Source of the DNA: Lachnospiraceae bacterium
GTDB lineage: Bacteria > Bacillota > Clostridia > Lachnospirales > Lachnospiraceae
Length of the DNA: 64,000 bases
Reading direction: 5' to 3'
Assembly: GCA_902363835.1 (NCBI GenBank)
Contig: CABJBM010000004.1
Location: forward strand, 230,171 to 294,170
In this document: positions 1 through 9,007 of the stretch, piece by piece
Layout: every line of letters starts with the position of its first letter
How positions within the stretch are numbered: position 1 is the first letter of the stretch
The notes under the pieces: model-generated
What the model was told of the DNA's origin: nothing
What the model saw: only the letters and a program-made list of their open reading frames with translations
The model's database searches: none
Program-made: the position numbers and the translations under genes

Positions 1-1
1 G

Positions 2-211
2 GAACATTTGAATTTCATGATCATTGGTTCCATCATGCCCCTGATTCCCGGAGTTGCCTTTACAAATGCCATCAGGGATATTGCAGACGGGGATTATATT
101 TCCGGCTCCGTCCGGATGCTGGATGCACTGCTGGTATTTTTCTGTATTGCAATGGGCGTTGGATTGGTTTTCAGCCTGTTTCGCCATCTGACAGGAGGTG
201 TGCTTCTATGA
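2..211 (+). CDS. Threonine/serine exporter, ThrE N-domain-type subunit (3' end only)
   Basis: This is the C-terminal 69 residues of a protein whose start lies before the window. The fragment contains the motif GSIMPLIPGVAFTNAIRDI followed by a hydrophobic segment, which is characteristic of the DUF1212 half of the ThrE exporter family. In many Firmicutes ThrE is encoded as two subunits, and the next gene supplies the smaller half. The stop codon overlaps the next start by four bases (ATGA), so the two are translationally coupled. In the family the pair exports threonine and serine across the cytoplasmic membrane; the substrate here is inferred from family only. Confidence 0.85.
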   Translation, partial: EHLNFMIIGSIMPLIPGVAFTNAIRDIADGDYISGSVRMLDALLVFFCIAMGVGLVFSLFRHLTGGVLL

Positions 212-675
212 GCGTGATTGCCCAAGCTGCCGCTGCCGTTGTGGGAACGGTTGCATTTTCCCTTTTGTTTGGGGTGCCCAGAAAGTTTTATCCCTATTGC
301 GGGCTGATCGGCGGGGCAGGCTGGCTGGTTTACGCAGGGCTTTTGAAAAGCCTGACTACGCCTTCAGCCGCACTGGCAGCCACCATTGTGGTGATCCTTC
401 TTTCCAGGACTTTTGCTGTAAGGGAACGGTGCCCGGTCACAGTATTTTTAATATCCGGTATTTTTCCCCTGGTGCCTGGTGCAGGATTATACTGGACGGC
501 TTATTATATTGTAACAGATGAACTGACGCTGGCGGTTCGGACCGGTTTTCTTGCACTTAAGGTTGCGGTTGCCATTGTACTTGGAATTGTATTTGTTTTT
601 GAGCTGCCTCAGGGATTTTTTAAATTTGCCGCAAAGAAACAGGTACAAGCGGCTGATAAGTCAGACACCCCGTAG
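208..675 (+). CDS. Threonine/serine exporter small subunit (DUF3815/ThrE C-domain type)
   Basis: A 155-residue integral membrane protein with about four hydrophobic segments. The motif FLISGIFPLVPGAGLYWT near residue 95 matches the P-G-x-G loop of the DUF3815 half of ThrE. It overlaps the upstream subunit by four bases, giving the two-gene arrangement seen when ThrE is split. A GGAGG sequence sits just before its ATG. The charged C-terminal tail (AAKKQVQAADKSD) probably lies in the cytoplasm. Function follows from family and neighbour; nothing in the sequence fixes the transported amino acid. Confidence 0.85.
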   Translation: MSVIAQAAAAVVGTVAFSLLFGVPRKFYPYCGLIGGAGWLVYAGLLKSLTTPSAALAATIVVILLSRTFAVRERCPVTVFLISGIFPLVPGAGLYWTAYYIVTDELTLAVRTGFLALKVAVAIVLGIVFVFELPQGFFKFAAKKQVQAADKSDTP

Positions 676-689
676 GAAACTGCAGGGTA

Positions 690-766
690 TTTGATCCCTG
701 CAACATTCGCCAGATGCGGAAATGCTTGCATGTTCTGTGCCTGGCTCATTGCTCACAGAAATAAAA
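690..766 (+). repeat. Dispersed intergenic stem-loop repeat, copy A (upstream of pyrC)
   Basis: The core runs from GCCAG (709-713) to CTGGC (741-745), enclosing an imperfect inner stem, and is followed by CTCATTGC and AGAAATAAA about 20 bases before the pyrC start. The same order of elements recurs at 4821-4882 and 39487-39550. Just upstream, GCAGGG and CCCTGC (682-701) form a separate short hairpin. Confidence 0.7.
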
Positions 767-786
767 GAGAGAGGAAGGAATAGAAG

Positions 787-2076
787 ATGATATGGATTAA
801 AAATGCTCATGTGGTAGACCCAGGGAATCAGGTGGAAGGAAATATGGATATCTGCATTGCGGATGGGAGAATTGCCGGTGTGGGAGAACATCTTAAGCTG
901 GATACCGTTCCGGTTTCAAAGGAAGATGTGGTGATCGATGCTTCCGGTTTCATTGTTGCTCCGGGGCTTGTTGACGTTCATGTCCATTTCCGGGATCCGG
1001 GGTTCACTTATAAAGAGGATATCCAGACCGGAGCAAGAGCAGCGGCAAAAGGCGGGTTTACTGCTGTCGTTTGTATGGCAAATACCAAACCGCCGGTGGA
1101 CAACGTGGAAACCCTTCAGTATGTGAAGCGGGAAGGGAAGAAAACGGGCATTCATGTGCTGCAGGCCGCCGCCGTATCCAAGGGACTTCTTGGCAGGGAG
1201 CTGACGGATATGGAGGAATTAAAGGCTCATGGAGCTGTAGGATTTACTGATGACGGAATTCCCCTGCTTAATGAAAAGCTGGTAAAAGAGGCTATGGAAA
1301 TGGCAGCAAAGCTTAATGTTCCTTTGAGCTTTCACGAGGAAGACCCTGCTTTTATCGTAAACAATGGGATCAACCATGGCAAGGTGTCTGAGGAACTTGG
1401 AATCTTTGGATCTCCGGCGCTGGCAGAGGACTGTCTTGTTGCCAGGGACTGCATGATCGCTCTTCACACCGGTGCGGCTGTGGATATCCAGCATATCAGC
1501 TCCGCTGCCTCGGTGAAGATGGTGAAGCTTGCAAAGGAGCTGGGAGCGCAGGTGTATGCAGAGGTGACGCCTCACCATTTCACCCTGACAGAGGAAGCCG
1601 TATTAAAGCATAGGACCCTGGCGAAAATGAACCCGCCCCTTCGGACGGAAGAGGACAGAATGGCTATTATCCAGGGATTAAGGGACGGCAGCATTGATAT
1701 CATTGCAACGGATCACGCGCCTCACAGCAACGAAGAAAAGTCAAAGAAGCTGTCGGAGGCCCCAAGTGGGATCATTGGCCTTGAAACAGCTCTGGGACTG
1801 GGCGTGACAAGCCTGGTCCGGCCCGGACATCTGACCATGATGCAGCTTATGGAGAAGATGAGCTTAAATCCTGCAAAGCTGTACCGGCTGGATTTTGGCT
1901 TCATAAAGGAAGGAAGTGCGGCAGATCTGGTGATTTTCGATCCTAATGAAGAATGGACCGTGGGAGAATATGTTTCCAAATCTTCCAACTCCCCGTTTAC
2001 AGGAGAAAAGCTTTTTGGAAAGGTGAAGTATACCATCTGCAGCGGGCGGATCGTTTACCAGGATGAAAAGGACTGA
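787..2076 (+). CDS. pyrC: Dihydroorotase
   Basis: A 429-residue cytoplasmic amidohydrolase catalysing ring closure of N-carbamoyl-aspartate to dihydroorotate in de novo pyrimidine synthesis. Visible motifs are the metal-binding DVHVHFRDPG near residue 63, MANTKPP near residue 98 and the late metal/proton-transfer motif ATDHAPHS near residue 306. Length and motifs fit the class I (PyrC/AllB-like) dihydroorotases of Firmicutes. GAGAGAGGAAGG precedes the ATG. Its upstream neighbours are transporters, not other pyr genes, so it is not part of a pyr operon in this window. Allantoinase or hydantoinase paralogues are close, but the motif set and length favour dihydroorotase. Confidence 0.93.
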   Translation: MIWIKNAHVVDPGNQVEGNMDICIADGRIAGVGEHLKLDTVPVSKEDVVIDASGFIVAPGLVDVHVHFRDPGFTYKEDIQTGARAAAKGGFTAVVCMANTKPPVDNVETLQYVKREGKKTGIHVLQAAAVSKGLLGRELTDMEELKAHGAVGFTDDGIPLLNEKLVKEAMEMAAKLNVPLSFHEEDPAFIVNNGINHGKVSEELGIFGSPALAEDCLVARDCMIALHTGAAVDIQHISSAASVKMVKLAKELGAQVYAEVTPHHFTLTEEAVLKHRTLAKMNPPLRTEEDRMAIIQGLRDGSIDIIATDHAPHSNEEKSKKLSEAPSGIIGLETALGLGVTSLVRPGHLTMMQLMEKMSLNPAKLYRLDFGFIKEGSAADLVIFDPNEEWTVGEYVSKSSNSPFTGEKLFGKVKYTICSGRIVYQDEKD

Positions 2077-2130
2077 ATTTTACCAGATCAATAAGACCTT
2101 TCACAAAAAGGATGAAAAAGGGGAGAGGAT

Positions 2131-3759
2131 ATGGAGATAAAGGCACAGGATCCGCCGGTTGCCGCACCTCCCATGGGCGAGCCTGGAGCTGGAGATATTC
2201 AAAGGGCTGTTGAGGAGGCGGACATAAAGGGAAGGATCCAGGCCGGGGAACGGTTTATGGAAGAACTGAGCCGGACCGTAGAGGAAAGCCGTGAGAAAAC
2301 GAGCGGAGAAAGCGGTGAGGACAGCAGGGAAACCAGGGAAGCCAGACCAGGCAGGGATACGGCCGCCCTGTCAGAGGAAAGTGCATATTATAAGCTGAGC
2401 CCTGAGGAACTTTCTGATCTTGACAAAGTGTGGGGAAAGGAGGAGGCGGATCTGGCATGGGAGGACATCCTGGCGTGGAGCCCGTCTTCCATAAAACCTT
2501 TTTCCGACGAGCTGGAAAATCTTGAGGCGATTTATAAGGAACTGCTTCTGGCAATCCTTGAAAATACCACAGCAGGAGTGCAGGAGGACCAGCTTGCTGC
2601 CCTGGAAGCCATTTTATCGGATATTCTTATGAAGGTTCTGGAAGTGCGTATGGGGGAACTGGATACACTTCTTGGAAACTTCGGTTCCCAAGGCTCCCTG
2701 GAAGCCTTAAAGTCTGCACTTTACCGCAGCGTTACAGGGAGTACGTTAAGTGGCAGGGAACTGGAACGGGTTTTTAAGGAACAGCCGGTGAAATCCGGGG
2801 ATTTGGTCCAATTAAATCCGGGCAGCATCAGAACCCCTGTCAATGAAGCGGGAAATGATGGGCAGCAGGGAATCATCTACCAGCCTGCAGGGGAAGGGCG
2901 GATAAAAAGTGATCCCCAGTATGCCTGGCGGATGCAAAGGGAAGCTCCCATATCGGCCCTGGAAGGAAATTATATCACGGGGGGTAAGGCGGGAAAGGCT
3001 CATGGCGCCCAGGCTTCTATTTCCTCCATGGGAAAAAATGTGGTTTATTCTCCCGGCGATCTTGAATTGGCGGAACGTTTTGCCGGGTATATAAACCGTA
3101 AGGGAAACTTATTAAGGACCTCCGGCCTTTCCGGAGGAAGTGAGGAGCTTTACGGGTTTCTGGCTGCGTTGATGACCATTAAATGCCAGACCTATGGGGC
3201 TTATTCCGGGATCCATAAAGGGCTGGCTGCTGACCTGCGGGAAGCCGTTGACCGGATGATTGATTTTTACATACAGGAGGCGTTTAAACAGTCTGAAAGC
3301 CTCATAAAAAGGCTGGGAAGCAGGAATGCCCCTTTCCAGCCCAGGGCTGCTTACAAGATCTATTATTATATGATGAACCTCTATCAGACCACCAGGGATC
3401 TTCAGGAGACCGTAAACAAGGGGATAAGACGTGCTTATCAGCAGTTCCTCAAGGAAAAGGAATGTTTGGAAGGCCGGGAGGGTTCCGGATCCTTTTTTAC
3501 TGAGGAGAAAAAGGATCCAAGGGAGGACTGGAAAGAGGGAAAAGGAATCGTGGAACGGGACTGGAAGGAATTTCTGTCCTTTATGGGAAGAGAGGATTTA
3601 GGCGGAATCCCTCTGGGGATCATGGAACTCAGTCCATGGGGAATGCTTGCGGAACCGGAGCAGTTTCCTAAAAAGGGTGGAAGTACAGCAAGCCCTGTTG
3701 TCCTGGGGGGAGTTGTGGCTGCGATCCTCATCCTGGTCCTACTTTTATTATTATTTTGA
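2131..3759 (+). CDS. Unrecognised 542-residue tail-anchored protein
   Basis: I do not recognise the family. The first ~90 residues are charged and low in complexity (Glu, Arg, Ser and Gly rich). Residues ~95-230 are helical and Glu/Leu rich (two LEAI motifs), a middle part (~250-330) is Gly/Ser/Pro rich, and residues ~330-470 are again helical with aromatic stretches such as YKIYYYMMNLYQ. The last 20 residues are an uninterrupted hydrophobic helix ending at the stop codon, with no N-terminal signal, so the protein should be tail-anchored with its bulk in the cytoplasm. It starts 55 bases after pyrC behind GGGGAGAGGAT, and may be cotranscribed. No catalytic motif is apparent. Confidence 0.8.
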   Translation: MEIKAQDPPVAAPPMGEPGAGDIQRAVEEADIKGRIQAGERFMEELSRTVEESREKTSGESGEDSRETREARPGRDTAALSEESAYYKLSPEELSDLDKVWGKEEADLAWEDILAWSPSSIKPFSDELENLEAIYKELLLAILENTTAGVQEDQLAALEAILSDILMKVLEVRMGELDTLLGNFGSQGSLEALKSALYRSVTGSTLSGRELERVFKEQPVKSGDLVQLNPGSIRTPVNEAGNDGQQGIIYQPAGEGRIKSDPQYAWRMQREAPISALEGNYITGGKAGKAHGAQASISSMGKNVVYSPGDLELAERFAGYINRKGNLLRTSGLSGGSEELYGFLAALMTIKCQTYGAYSGIHKGLAADLREAVDRMIDFYIQEAFKQSESLIKRLGSRNAPFQPRAAYKIYYYMMNLYQTTRDLQETVNKGIRRAYQQFLKEKECLEGREGSGSFFTEEKKDPREDWKEGKGIVERDWKEFLSFMGREDLGGIPLGIMELSPWGMLAEPEQFPKKGGSTASPVVLGGVVAAILILVLLLLLF

Positions 3760-3769
3760 ATCTGATGAT

Positions 3770-3822
3770 ACAGTTCAGCCATGGATTCTGTTTGCAAATC
3801 ATGAATGGCCTGGCTGAACTGT
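3770..3822. terminator. 12-bp inverted repeat after the tail-anchored gene
   Basis: ACAGTTCAGCCA (3770-3781) is exactly complementary to TGGCTGAACTGT (3811-3822), with a 29-base loop. No T-run follows, so it may be an RNA-stabilising hairpin or a weak terminator rather than a classic intrinsic terminator. Confidence 0.45.
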
Positions 3823-3854
3823 AACGGCTGATTTTCATAATTGCAAATTTCTTC

Positions 3855-3883
3855 TTTACAGAAACGCTTTACTGTGCTACCAT
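3855..3883 (+). promoter_or_regulatory. Promoter of the amino acid ABC operon
   Basis: TTTACA (3855-3860), a 17-base spacer, then TACCAT (3878-3883). The ATG at 3882 lies inside this -10 box and so cannot be the translation start; this supports the lipoprotein start at 3918. Confidence 0.55.
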
Positions 3884-3917
3884 GGTAACACATGAAAAGC
3901 AAGAGGAGGATGCAATT

Positions 3918-4778
3918 ATGAAAAAAAGAATTTTAATAGCGGCAGTGTTGGGAGCGGCGGTTCTGCTCAGCGGATGTTCCGGGCAAAAAAGTGCGGTAAC
4001 AGCTTCTGCGGCTTCCGATACGGCAGCAACAACAGCAAAGGAGACCGGAAAGGAAACGGAAACCGAAAAAAAGGAAGAAGCCGGCGCCGGTACCTTTACC
4101 GTTGGATTTGACCAGGATTTCCCGCCTATGGGTTTTATCGGGGAGAATGGAGAGTATACCGGCTTTGATCTGGAACTGGCACAGGAGGTGGCAAACCGCC
4201 TTGGAAAGAAATTTGTTCCCCAGCCCATTGCATGGGATGCCAAGGACATGGAGCTGGAATCCGGAAACATTGACTGTATCTGGAATGGCTTTACGATTAC
4301 AGGGCGTGAAGACGACTATACCTGGACAAGGCCTTATATGGAAAACAGCCAGGTGTTTGTAGTGGGAAAAGATTCCGGAATTAAGACTCTGGCCGATTTA
4401 GCAGGAAAGATCGTTGAAGTACAGGCGGATTCTTCCGCAGAAAAGGCACTGCAGGCGGATGAGAAGCTGGCAGGTACCTTTGGGACTCTTCAGACCACAC
4501 CGGATTACAATACAGCGTTTATGGATCTGGAAATGGGCGCGGTAGATGCCATTGCAATGGATGTAATTGTGGCAGCATATCAGATCGAGCAGAGAAAGGC
4601 AGACTTTACCATTTTAGATGAAGCCCTTGCAGCAGAAGAATACGGCGTAGGCTTTAAAAAAGGAAATGACGCATTAAGAGATCAGGTTCAGGAACAGTTA
4701 GACGCCATGGCGGCTGACGGCACCCTTACAAAGATCTCAGAAAAGTGGTTCGGCAAGGATGTAACTACAGTAAAATAG
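3918..4778 (+). CDS. Polar amino acid ABC transporter, substrate-binding lipoprotein
   Basis: A 286-residue family-3 solute-binding protein. The N-terminus is a lipoprotein signal (MKKRILIAAVLGAAVLLSGC), with the lipobox cysteine at residue 20, followed by an Ala/Thr/Lys/Glu linker. The mature domain begins at GTFTVGFDQDFPPMGF and contains GFDLELAQEVANRLG, typical of HisJ/GlnH-like proteins. It captures an amino acid outside the membrane and delivers it to the permease and ATPase encoded next. I chose the ATG at 3918 because AGAGGAGGA sits seven bases upstream and the signal peptide then begins correctly. Substrate is not determinable here; cystine, glutamine and basic amino acids are all possible. 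Confidence 0.92.
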   Translation: MKKRILIAAVLGAAVLLSGCSGQKSAVTASAASDTAATTAKETGKETETEKKEEAGAGTFTVGFDQDFPPMGFIGENGEYTGFDLELAQEVANRLGKKFVPQPIAWDAKDMELESGNIDCIWNGFTITGREDDYTWTRPYMENSQVFVVGKDSGIKTLADLAGKIVEVQADSSAEKALQADEKLAGTFGTLQTTPDYNTAFMDLEMGAVDAIAMDVIVAAYQIEQRKADFTILDEALAAEEYGVGFKKGNDALRDQVQEQLDAMAADGTLTKISEKWFGKDVTTVK

Positions 4779-4820
4779 TCAAATAACTCATAAAAGTCTA
4801 ATGGATTTTTGGGTCTTACA

Positions 4821-4882
4821 GCATTTGCCAGATGCAGGAATGGAAGCATTCCTGCGCCTGGCTCATTGTATTCAGAAATAAA
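4821..4882 (+). repeat. Dispersed intergenic stem-loop repeat, copy B
   Basis: GCCAG (4827-4831) pairs with CTGGC (4858-4862), and inside it GCAGGAATG pairs with CATTCCTGC around a GAAG loop, giving a 14-bp stem with one small internal loop. CTCATTG and CAGAAATAAA follow, as in copies A and D. It lies between the binding-protein gene and the permease gene of one operon, so it is probably transcribed. Confidence 0.75.
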
Positions 4883-4954
4883 GGTGATATAAATGGATTC
4901 CGGTTCCTGTGCACGGGCTGGACTTCATTTTTTAGAGAACATGGAGGAGAAATC

Positions 4955-5605
4955 ATGGCTTTAACGAAGATATTTTTACAATTGGCAGGAGGAATGTGGG
5001 TCAGCATCCAGATCTTTGTGGTGACCCTGGCCTTTTCTTTGCCACTGGGACTTCTGGTATCCTTTGGAAGGATGTCAAAAAATCCTGTCATACAGGCCAT
5101 TGTTAAATTCTATATTTCAGTCATGAGAGGAACTCCGTTGATGCTGCAGCTGATGGTGGTGTATTTCGGCCCCTATTACTTATTTGGCATAAAGGTTGGA
5201 AACGGGTACCGTCTTTGGGCAGCGTTCATTGGTTTTGTCATTAACTATGCAGCATATTTTGCGGAAATATACCGGAGCGGTATCCAATCCATGCCGGTGG
5301 GGCAGTATGAGGCGGCAAAGCTTTTAGGCTACACAAAGAGCCAGACCTTTTTTCGTATCATATTTCCCCAGGTGGTGAAACGGATCCTTCCGTCTGTGAC
5401 CAATGAGGTCATTACCCTGGTCAAGGACACTTCCCTGGCTTTTACCATCAGCGTTTTAGAGATGTTTGCAGTTGCCAAGGCTCTGGCTTCTTCCCAGACC
5501 AGCCTGATTCCTTTTGTGGCGGCAGGTTTATTCTATTATATTTTCAACCTTATCGTGGCGGTAGGAATGGAATACATAGAAAAACGGATGAACTATTATC
5601 AATAG
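4955..5605 (+). CDS. Polar amino acid ABC transporter, permease
   Basis: A 216-residue membrane protein of the HisM/GlnP family with about five transmembrane helices. Family marks are VMRGTPLMLQLMVVYF near residue 52 and the EAA loop YEAAKLLGYTKSQTFFRIIF near residue 117, which contacts the ATPase. The start at 4955 follows ACATGGAGGAGAAATC; a longer reading to 4832 would add 41 residues read through the stem-loop repeat and has no ribosome binding site. It is followed 12 bases later by its ATPase. A single permease gene suggests a homodimeric channel. Confidence 0.92.
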   Translation: MALTKIFLQLAGGMWVSIQIFVVTLAFSLPLGLLVSFGRMSKNPVIQAIVKFYISVMRGTPLMLQLMVVYFGPYYLFGIKVGNGYRLWAAFIGFVINYAAYFAEIYRSGIQSMPVGQYEAAKLLGYTKSQTFFRIIFPQVVKRILPSVTNEVITLVKDTSLAFTISVLEMFAVAKALASSQTSLIPFVAAGLFYYIFNLIVAVGMEYIEKRMNYYQ

Positions 5606-5617
5606 GAGGAAGAGAAG

Positions 5618-6382
5618 ATGTACTTACTGGAAATGAATCATGTGAAAAAGGCGTTTGATGGCCAGGGCGTGCTTCGGGATATCTCCCTGTCCGTAGAGGA
5701 GGGCGAGATCGTATCCATTATCGGTCCCTCCGGCTCGGGAAAATCCACCCTGCTTCGGTGTGCCACCATGCTGGAAGAGATGGATGGAGGCGAACTTTAT
5801 TATCTTGGAGAAAAGGCTGCATGGAACGGACCAAATGGAAAGGCCGTCTATGCCAAAGGGGAAAATCGGAAAGAAATACAGAAGAATTACGGTCTGGTAT
5901 TTCAGAACTTTCATTTATTTCCCCATATGACGGTTTTGAAAAATATCACCGATGCGCCGATCCATGTGCAAAAGCGGGACAAGGAAGAGGTTTATTCTGA
6001 TGCAATGGAGCTTCTTCGAAAGATGGGGCTGGAAGATAAGGCAGGAGCCTATCCCTGCCAGCTTTCCGGAGGACAATGCCAGCGTGTTGCAATAGCAAGA
6101 GCCCTGGCCTTAAATCCCAGAATTCTGTTTTTTGACGAACCGACTTCTGCCCTGGACCCGGAGCTTACGGGAGAGGTGCTGAAGGTTATTAAGTCTCTTG
6201 CAGACATGCACATCACCATGGTCATCGTGACCCATGAGATGGCTTTTGCCAGGGATATTTCAGACAGGGTCATATTCATGGCAGATGGTGTGATAGTGGA
6301 AGAGGGAACGCCGGAAGAAGTATTTTCCTCCAGCAACCTGCGCACTCAGAGCTTTTTGGGAAGGTATGGTGAAATTCTGTAG
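5618..6382 (+). CDS. Polar amino acid ABC transporter, ATP-binding protein
   Basis: A 254-residue ATPase of the GlnQ/HisP family. Walker [10 protein letters not shown] lies near residue 37, the signature [15 protein letters not shown] near residue 149 and Walker B with D-loop [12 protein letters not shown] near residue 171; the switch histidine is in IVTHEM. It follows the permease by 12 bases with GGAGGAAGAG before the ATG. An insertion between Walker A and the Q-loop (around residues 70-90) is longer than in the E. coli proteins, as in several clostridial homologues. It powers uptake by the preceding permease. Confidence 0.94.
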   Translation: MYLLEMNHVKKAFDGQGVLRDISLSVEEGEIVSIIGPSGSGKSTLLRCATMLEEMDGGELYYLGEKAAWNGPNGKAVYAKGENRKEIQKNYGLVFQNFHLFPHMTVLKNITDAPIHVQKRDKEEVYSDAMELLRKMGLEDKAGAYPCQLSGGQCQRVAIARALALNPRILFFDEPTSALDPELTGEVLKVIKSLADMHITMVIVTHEMAFARDISDRVIFMADGVIVEEGTPEEVFSSSNLRTQSFLGRYGEIL

Positions 6383-6483
6383 TAGTTGGAAAATTTAAGA
6401 AAAAAGAAAAAGATTTTTCACAATCGGATGATATACTAAATGTGAGATCATAGGTAATTTAAGAAAGAAAGTAGAGGATGCTT

Positions 6484-7131
6484 ATGAAAAAAACATGGAT
6501 TATAGCATTAGCTGTCTGTGCGGCAGTTTTATTTACGGCCTGTGGAAAATCAGGAAAGAATACGGAAAGCGTGGCAAATACGGTAACAGAAACTACGGCT
6601 CCGAGCACTGGAACTACAGCAGGGGTGAGCCAGGAGGCACCGGGCAATGGGGCTGAATTTAAGATCCTTACGGGTACGGTCAAAAAGGTTGGGGACAACC
6701 TGGAAGATATGACTGTCCAAAGCGGCGACAAGGAATTAACCTTTGATTTAAGCAGCACTGTGGTGGAGACCTCCTATGCCCTGGAGCCGGAAGTAGAAGT
6801 TTCCGTCATTTATAAAGGAGAGATTTCCGGTTCGGATGCTGCAAATGCCAGGCCTGTCCTGGTTCTGGACGGGCAGGAGAACATGAAGGTGCAGGAGGTG
6901 ACCGGAAGCGTGGTGGATCAGGCTATGAGTACCTTTACCATTAAAACGGAATCTGGTACAGAGCTTGGCTTTATAAAGGATAACTGCGAGGGACTTGACA
7001 CCGATGTCCTTGGAACCGCAACCGACGACAGCAATGGCAGCGGAGCCATGATAAAGGTGACCTATGTGACCGTCACCTATGACGCAGGAAGCAAGTCTAA
7101 TTTCCCCTTAAGAGTGGAAACCGCAAAGTAA
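6484..7131 (+). CDS. Small lipoprotein with two related beta-rich segments
   Basis: A 215-residue secreted lipoprotein of unknown function. Signal MKKTWIIALAVCAAVLFTAC has its lipobox cysteine at residue 20; a Thr/Ser/Glu linker follows. The mature part holds two similar segments, one beginning LTGTVKKVGDNLEDMTVQSG and the other VTGSVVDQAMSTFTIKTESG, each a short beta-rich unit of 60-75 residues. The start at 6484 is preferred over the ATG at 6478 because AGAGGA is then correctly spaced and the signal begins MKK. It stands alone, about 100 bases after the amino acid ABC operon; TATACT at 6432-6437 may be its -10 box. I cannot assign a ligand or partner. Confidence 0.8.
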   Translation: MKKTWIIALAVCAAVLFTACGKSGKNTESVANTVTETTAPSTGTTAGVSQEAPGNGAEFKILTGTVKKVGDNLEDMTVQSGDKELTFDLSSTVVETSYALEPEVEVSVIYKGEISGSDAANARPVLVLDGQENMKVQEVTGSVVDQAMSTFTIKTESGTELGFIKDNCEGLDTDVLGTATDDSNGSGAMIKVTYVTVTYDAGSKSNFPLRVETAK

Positions 7132-7354
7132 AAATCATAAAAATCCCGGATATGCAGGCATAATTTGCTTGGAACTTCTTCTTTCAAGAAAAAAGCTTGC
7201 AAATTCGGGATTTTCATGTACAATAATAGAGATGACAGAAGAAGGGGCCAATGGACCCCTATTTTGATGATTTTGGCCATCCGGAAGCAGACCGGCAACA
7301 GAAGGGGAAAGCGCCGGAGCGAATGATAACCAGATTGCAGAAAGGGAATTTAAG

Positions 7355-8995
7355 ATGATCAGTGCACATAACGTAACATTAAGACTCGGAAAAAAAGCAT
7401 TGTTTGAAGAGGTAAACATCAAGTTTACCGAAGGCAACTGCTACGGGATGATCGGCGCCAACGGCGCGGGAAAGTCCACCTTCCTTAAAATACTTTCCGG
7501 TGAATTGGAGCCTACAAACGGCGATATCATCATAACGCCGGGACAGAGACTTTCCTTTTTAAAACAGGATCACTTTAAATATGATGGCTTCCAGGTGCTT
7601 GACACCGTTATTATGGGAAATGTCAGACTTTATGAGATCATGAAAGAAAAAGATGCCATCTACATGAAGGAAGATTTCACAGATGAAGACGGCATCAAGG
7701 CAGCGGAGCTGGAAGGCGAATTTGCTACCATGAACGGCTGGGAGGCGGAATCCGATGCGGCAAACCTCTTAAACGGCCTTGGAATCGAGACAGATCTTCA
7801 TTACAAATATATGAATGAACTAAACGGTGCGGAAAAAGTTAAGGTTCTTCTTGCTCAGGCTCTGTTCGGAAACCCGGACATTCTGCTTCTTGACGAGCCT
7901 ACCAACCACCTGGATTTAGATGCTATTGCATGGCTTGAGGAATTCCTCATTAACTTTGAAAATACGGTTATCGTGGTTTCCCATGACCGTTACTTCTTAA
8001 ATAAGGTCTGCACCCATATTGCGGACATTGACTACGGAAAAATCCAGCTTTATGCAGGTAACTATGATTTCTGGTATGAGTCCAGCCAGCTGATGGTAAA
8101 GCAGATGAAGGAAGCCAACCGGAAAAAGGAAGAAAAGATCAAGGAGCTCCAGGAATTTATTCAGCGTTTCTCTGCCAATGCTTCCAAGTCCAAGCAAGCG
8201 ACTTCCAGAAAGCGGGCACTGGAGAAGATCGAACTGGATGACATCAAACCGTCCAGCCGGAAATATCCATACATTGATTTCCGTCCAGCCAGAGAGATCG
8301 GCAATGAGGTTTTAAGTGTTAATAATTTATCAAAGACCATTGACGGAGTAAAGATTTTAGACAATATCTCCTTTACCTTAACCCGTGAGAATAAGGTGGC
8401 TCTGGTGGGACCCAATGAGATGGCAAAGACCGTTCTGTTCAAGATCCTTTCAGGGGAAATGGAGCCGGATGAGGGAGATTACAAATGGGGCCTTACCACC
8501 AGCCAGTGCTATTTCCCCAAGGACAATACAGCGGAGTTTTCTAACGATGACACCATCGTTGACTGGCTGACCCAGTATTCTCCGGAAAAGGAAGCCACCT
8601 ATGTGCGCGGATTCCTTGGACGTATGCTGTTTGCCGGCGAGGATGGAGTAAAAAAGGTACGGGTATTGTCCGGTGGAGAAAAGGTGCGGTGCATGCTTTC
8701 CAAGCTGATGATTTCCGGCGCCAATGTGCTGATGCTTGACGAGCCTACGGATCATCTGGATATGGAGTCCATTACGGCGCTTAACAATGGTCTGGTGAAA
8801 TTCCAGGGAGTTTTGATTTTCTCCTCCCGTGACCACCAGATCGTAGAAACAACGGCTAACCGCATCATGGAGATTGTAAATGGGCAGCTGATCGATAAGA
8901 TCACCACCTATGACGAGTATCTGGCAAGTGATGAAATGGCTCGTAAGAGACAGGTATTTACCTTAACGGAAGAACAGGTTGAGGAGAACAAATAG
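7355..8995 (+). CDS. ABC-F family ATPase, YkpA/YbiT-like
   Basis: A 546-residue cytoplasmic protein with two ABC domains and no membrane segments, the layout of ribosome-associated ABC-F ATPases. Domain 1 has a normal Walker A (GANGAGKST, residue ~34) and LLLDEPTNHLDLD, but its signature reads LNGAEKVK in place of LSGGQ. Domain 2 has a good signature (LSGGEKVR) and MLDEPTDHLD, but its Walker A is degenerate (VGPNEMAKT). The linker (KQMKEANRKKEEKIKELQEF) is the charged helical P-site tRNA-interaction region. Degeneracy at these sites is, to my recollection, typical of the YkpA/YbiT subgroup rather than a mutation here. Role: probably translational quality control. It stands alone, with a terminator downstream. 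Confidence 0.88.
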   Translation: MISAHNVTLRLGKKALFEEVNIKFTEGNCYGMIGANGAGKSTFLKILSGELEPTNGDIIITPGQRLSFLKQDHFKYDGFQVLDTVIMGNVRLYEIMKEKDAIYMKEDFTDEDGIKAAELEGEFATMNGWEAESDAANLLNGLGIETDLHYKYMNELNGAEKVKVLLAQALFGNPDILLLDEPTNHLDLDAIAWLEEFLINFENTVIVVSHDRYFLNKVCTHIADIDYGKIQLYAGNYDFWYESSQLMVKQMKEANRKKEEKIKELQEFIQRFSANASKSKQATSRKRALEKIELDDIKPSSRKYPYIDFRPAREIGNEVLSVNNLSKTIDGVKILDNISFTLTRENKVALVGPNEMAKTVLFKILSGEMEPDEGDYKWGLTTSQCYFPKDNTAEFSNDDTIVDWLTQYSPEKEATYVRGFLGRMLFAGEDGVKKVRVLSGGEKVRCMLSKLMISGANVLMLDEPTDHLDMESITALNNGLVKFQGVLIFSSRDHQIVETTANRIMEIVNGQLIDKITTYDEYLASDEMARKRQVFTLTEEQVEENK

Positions 8996-9007
8996 TCAGA
9001 TTCCCTG

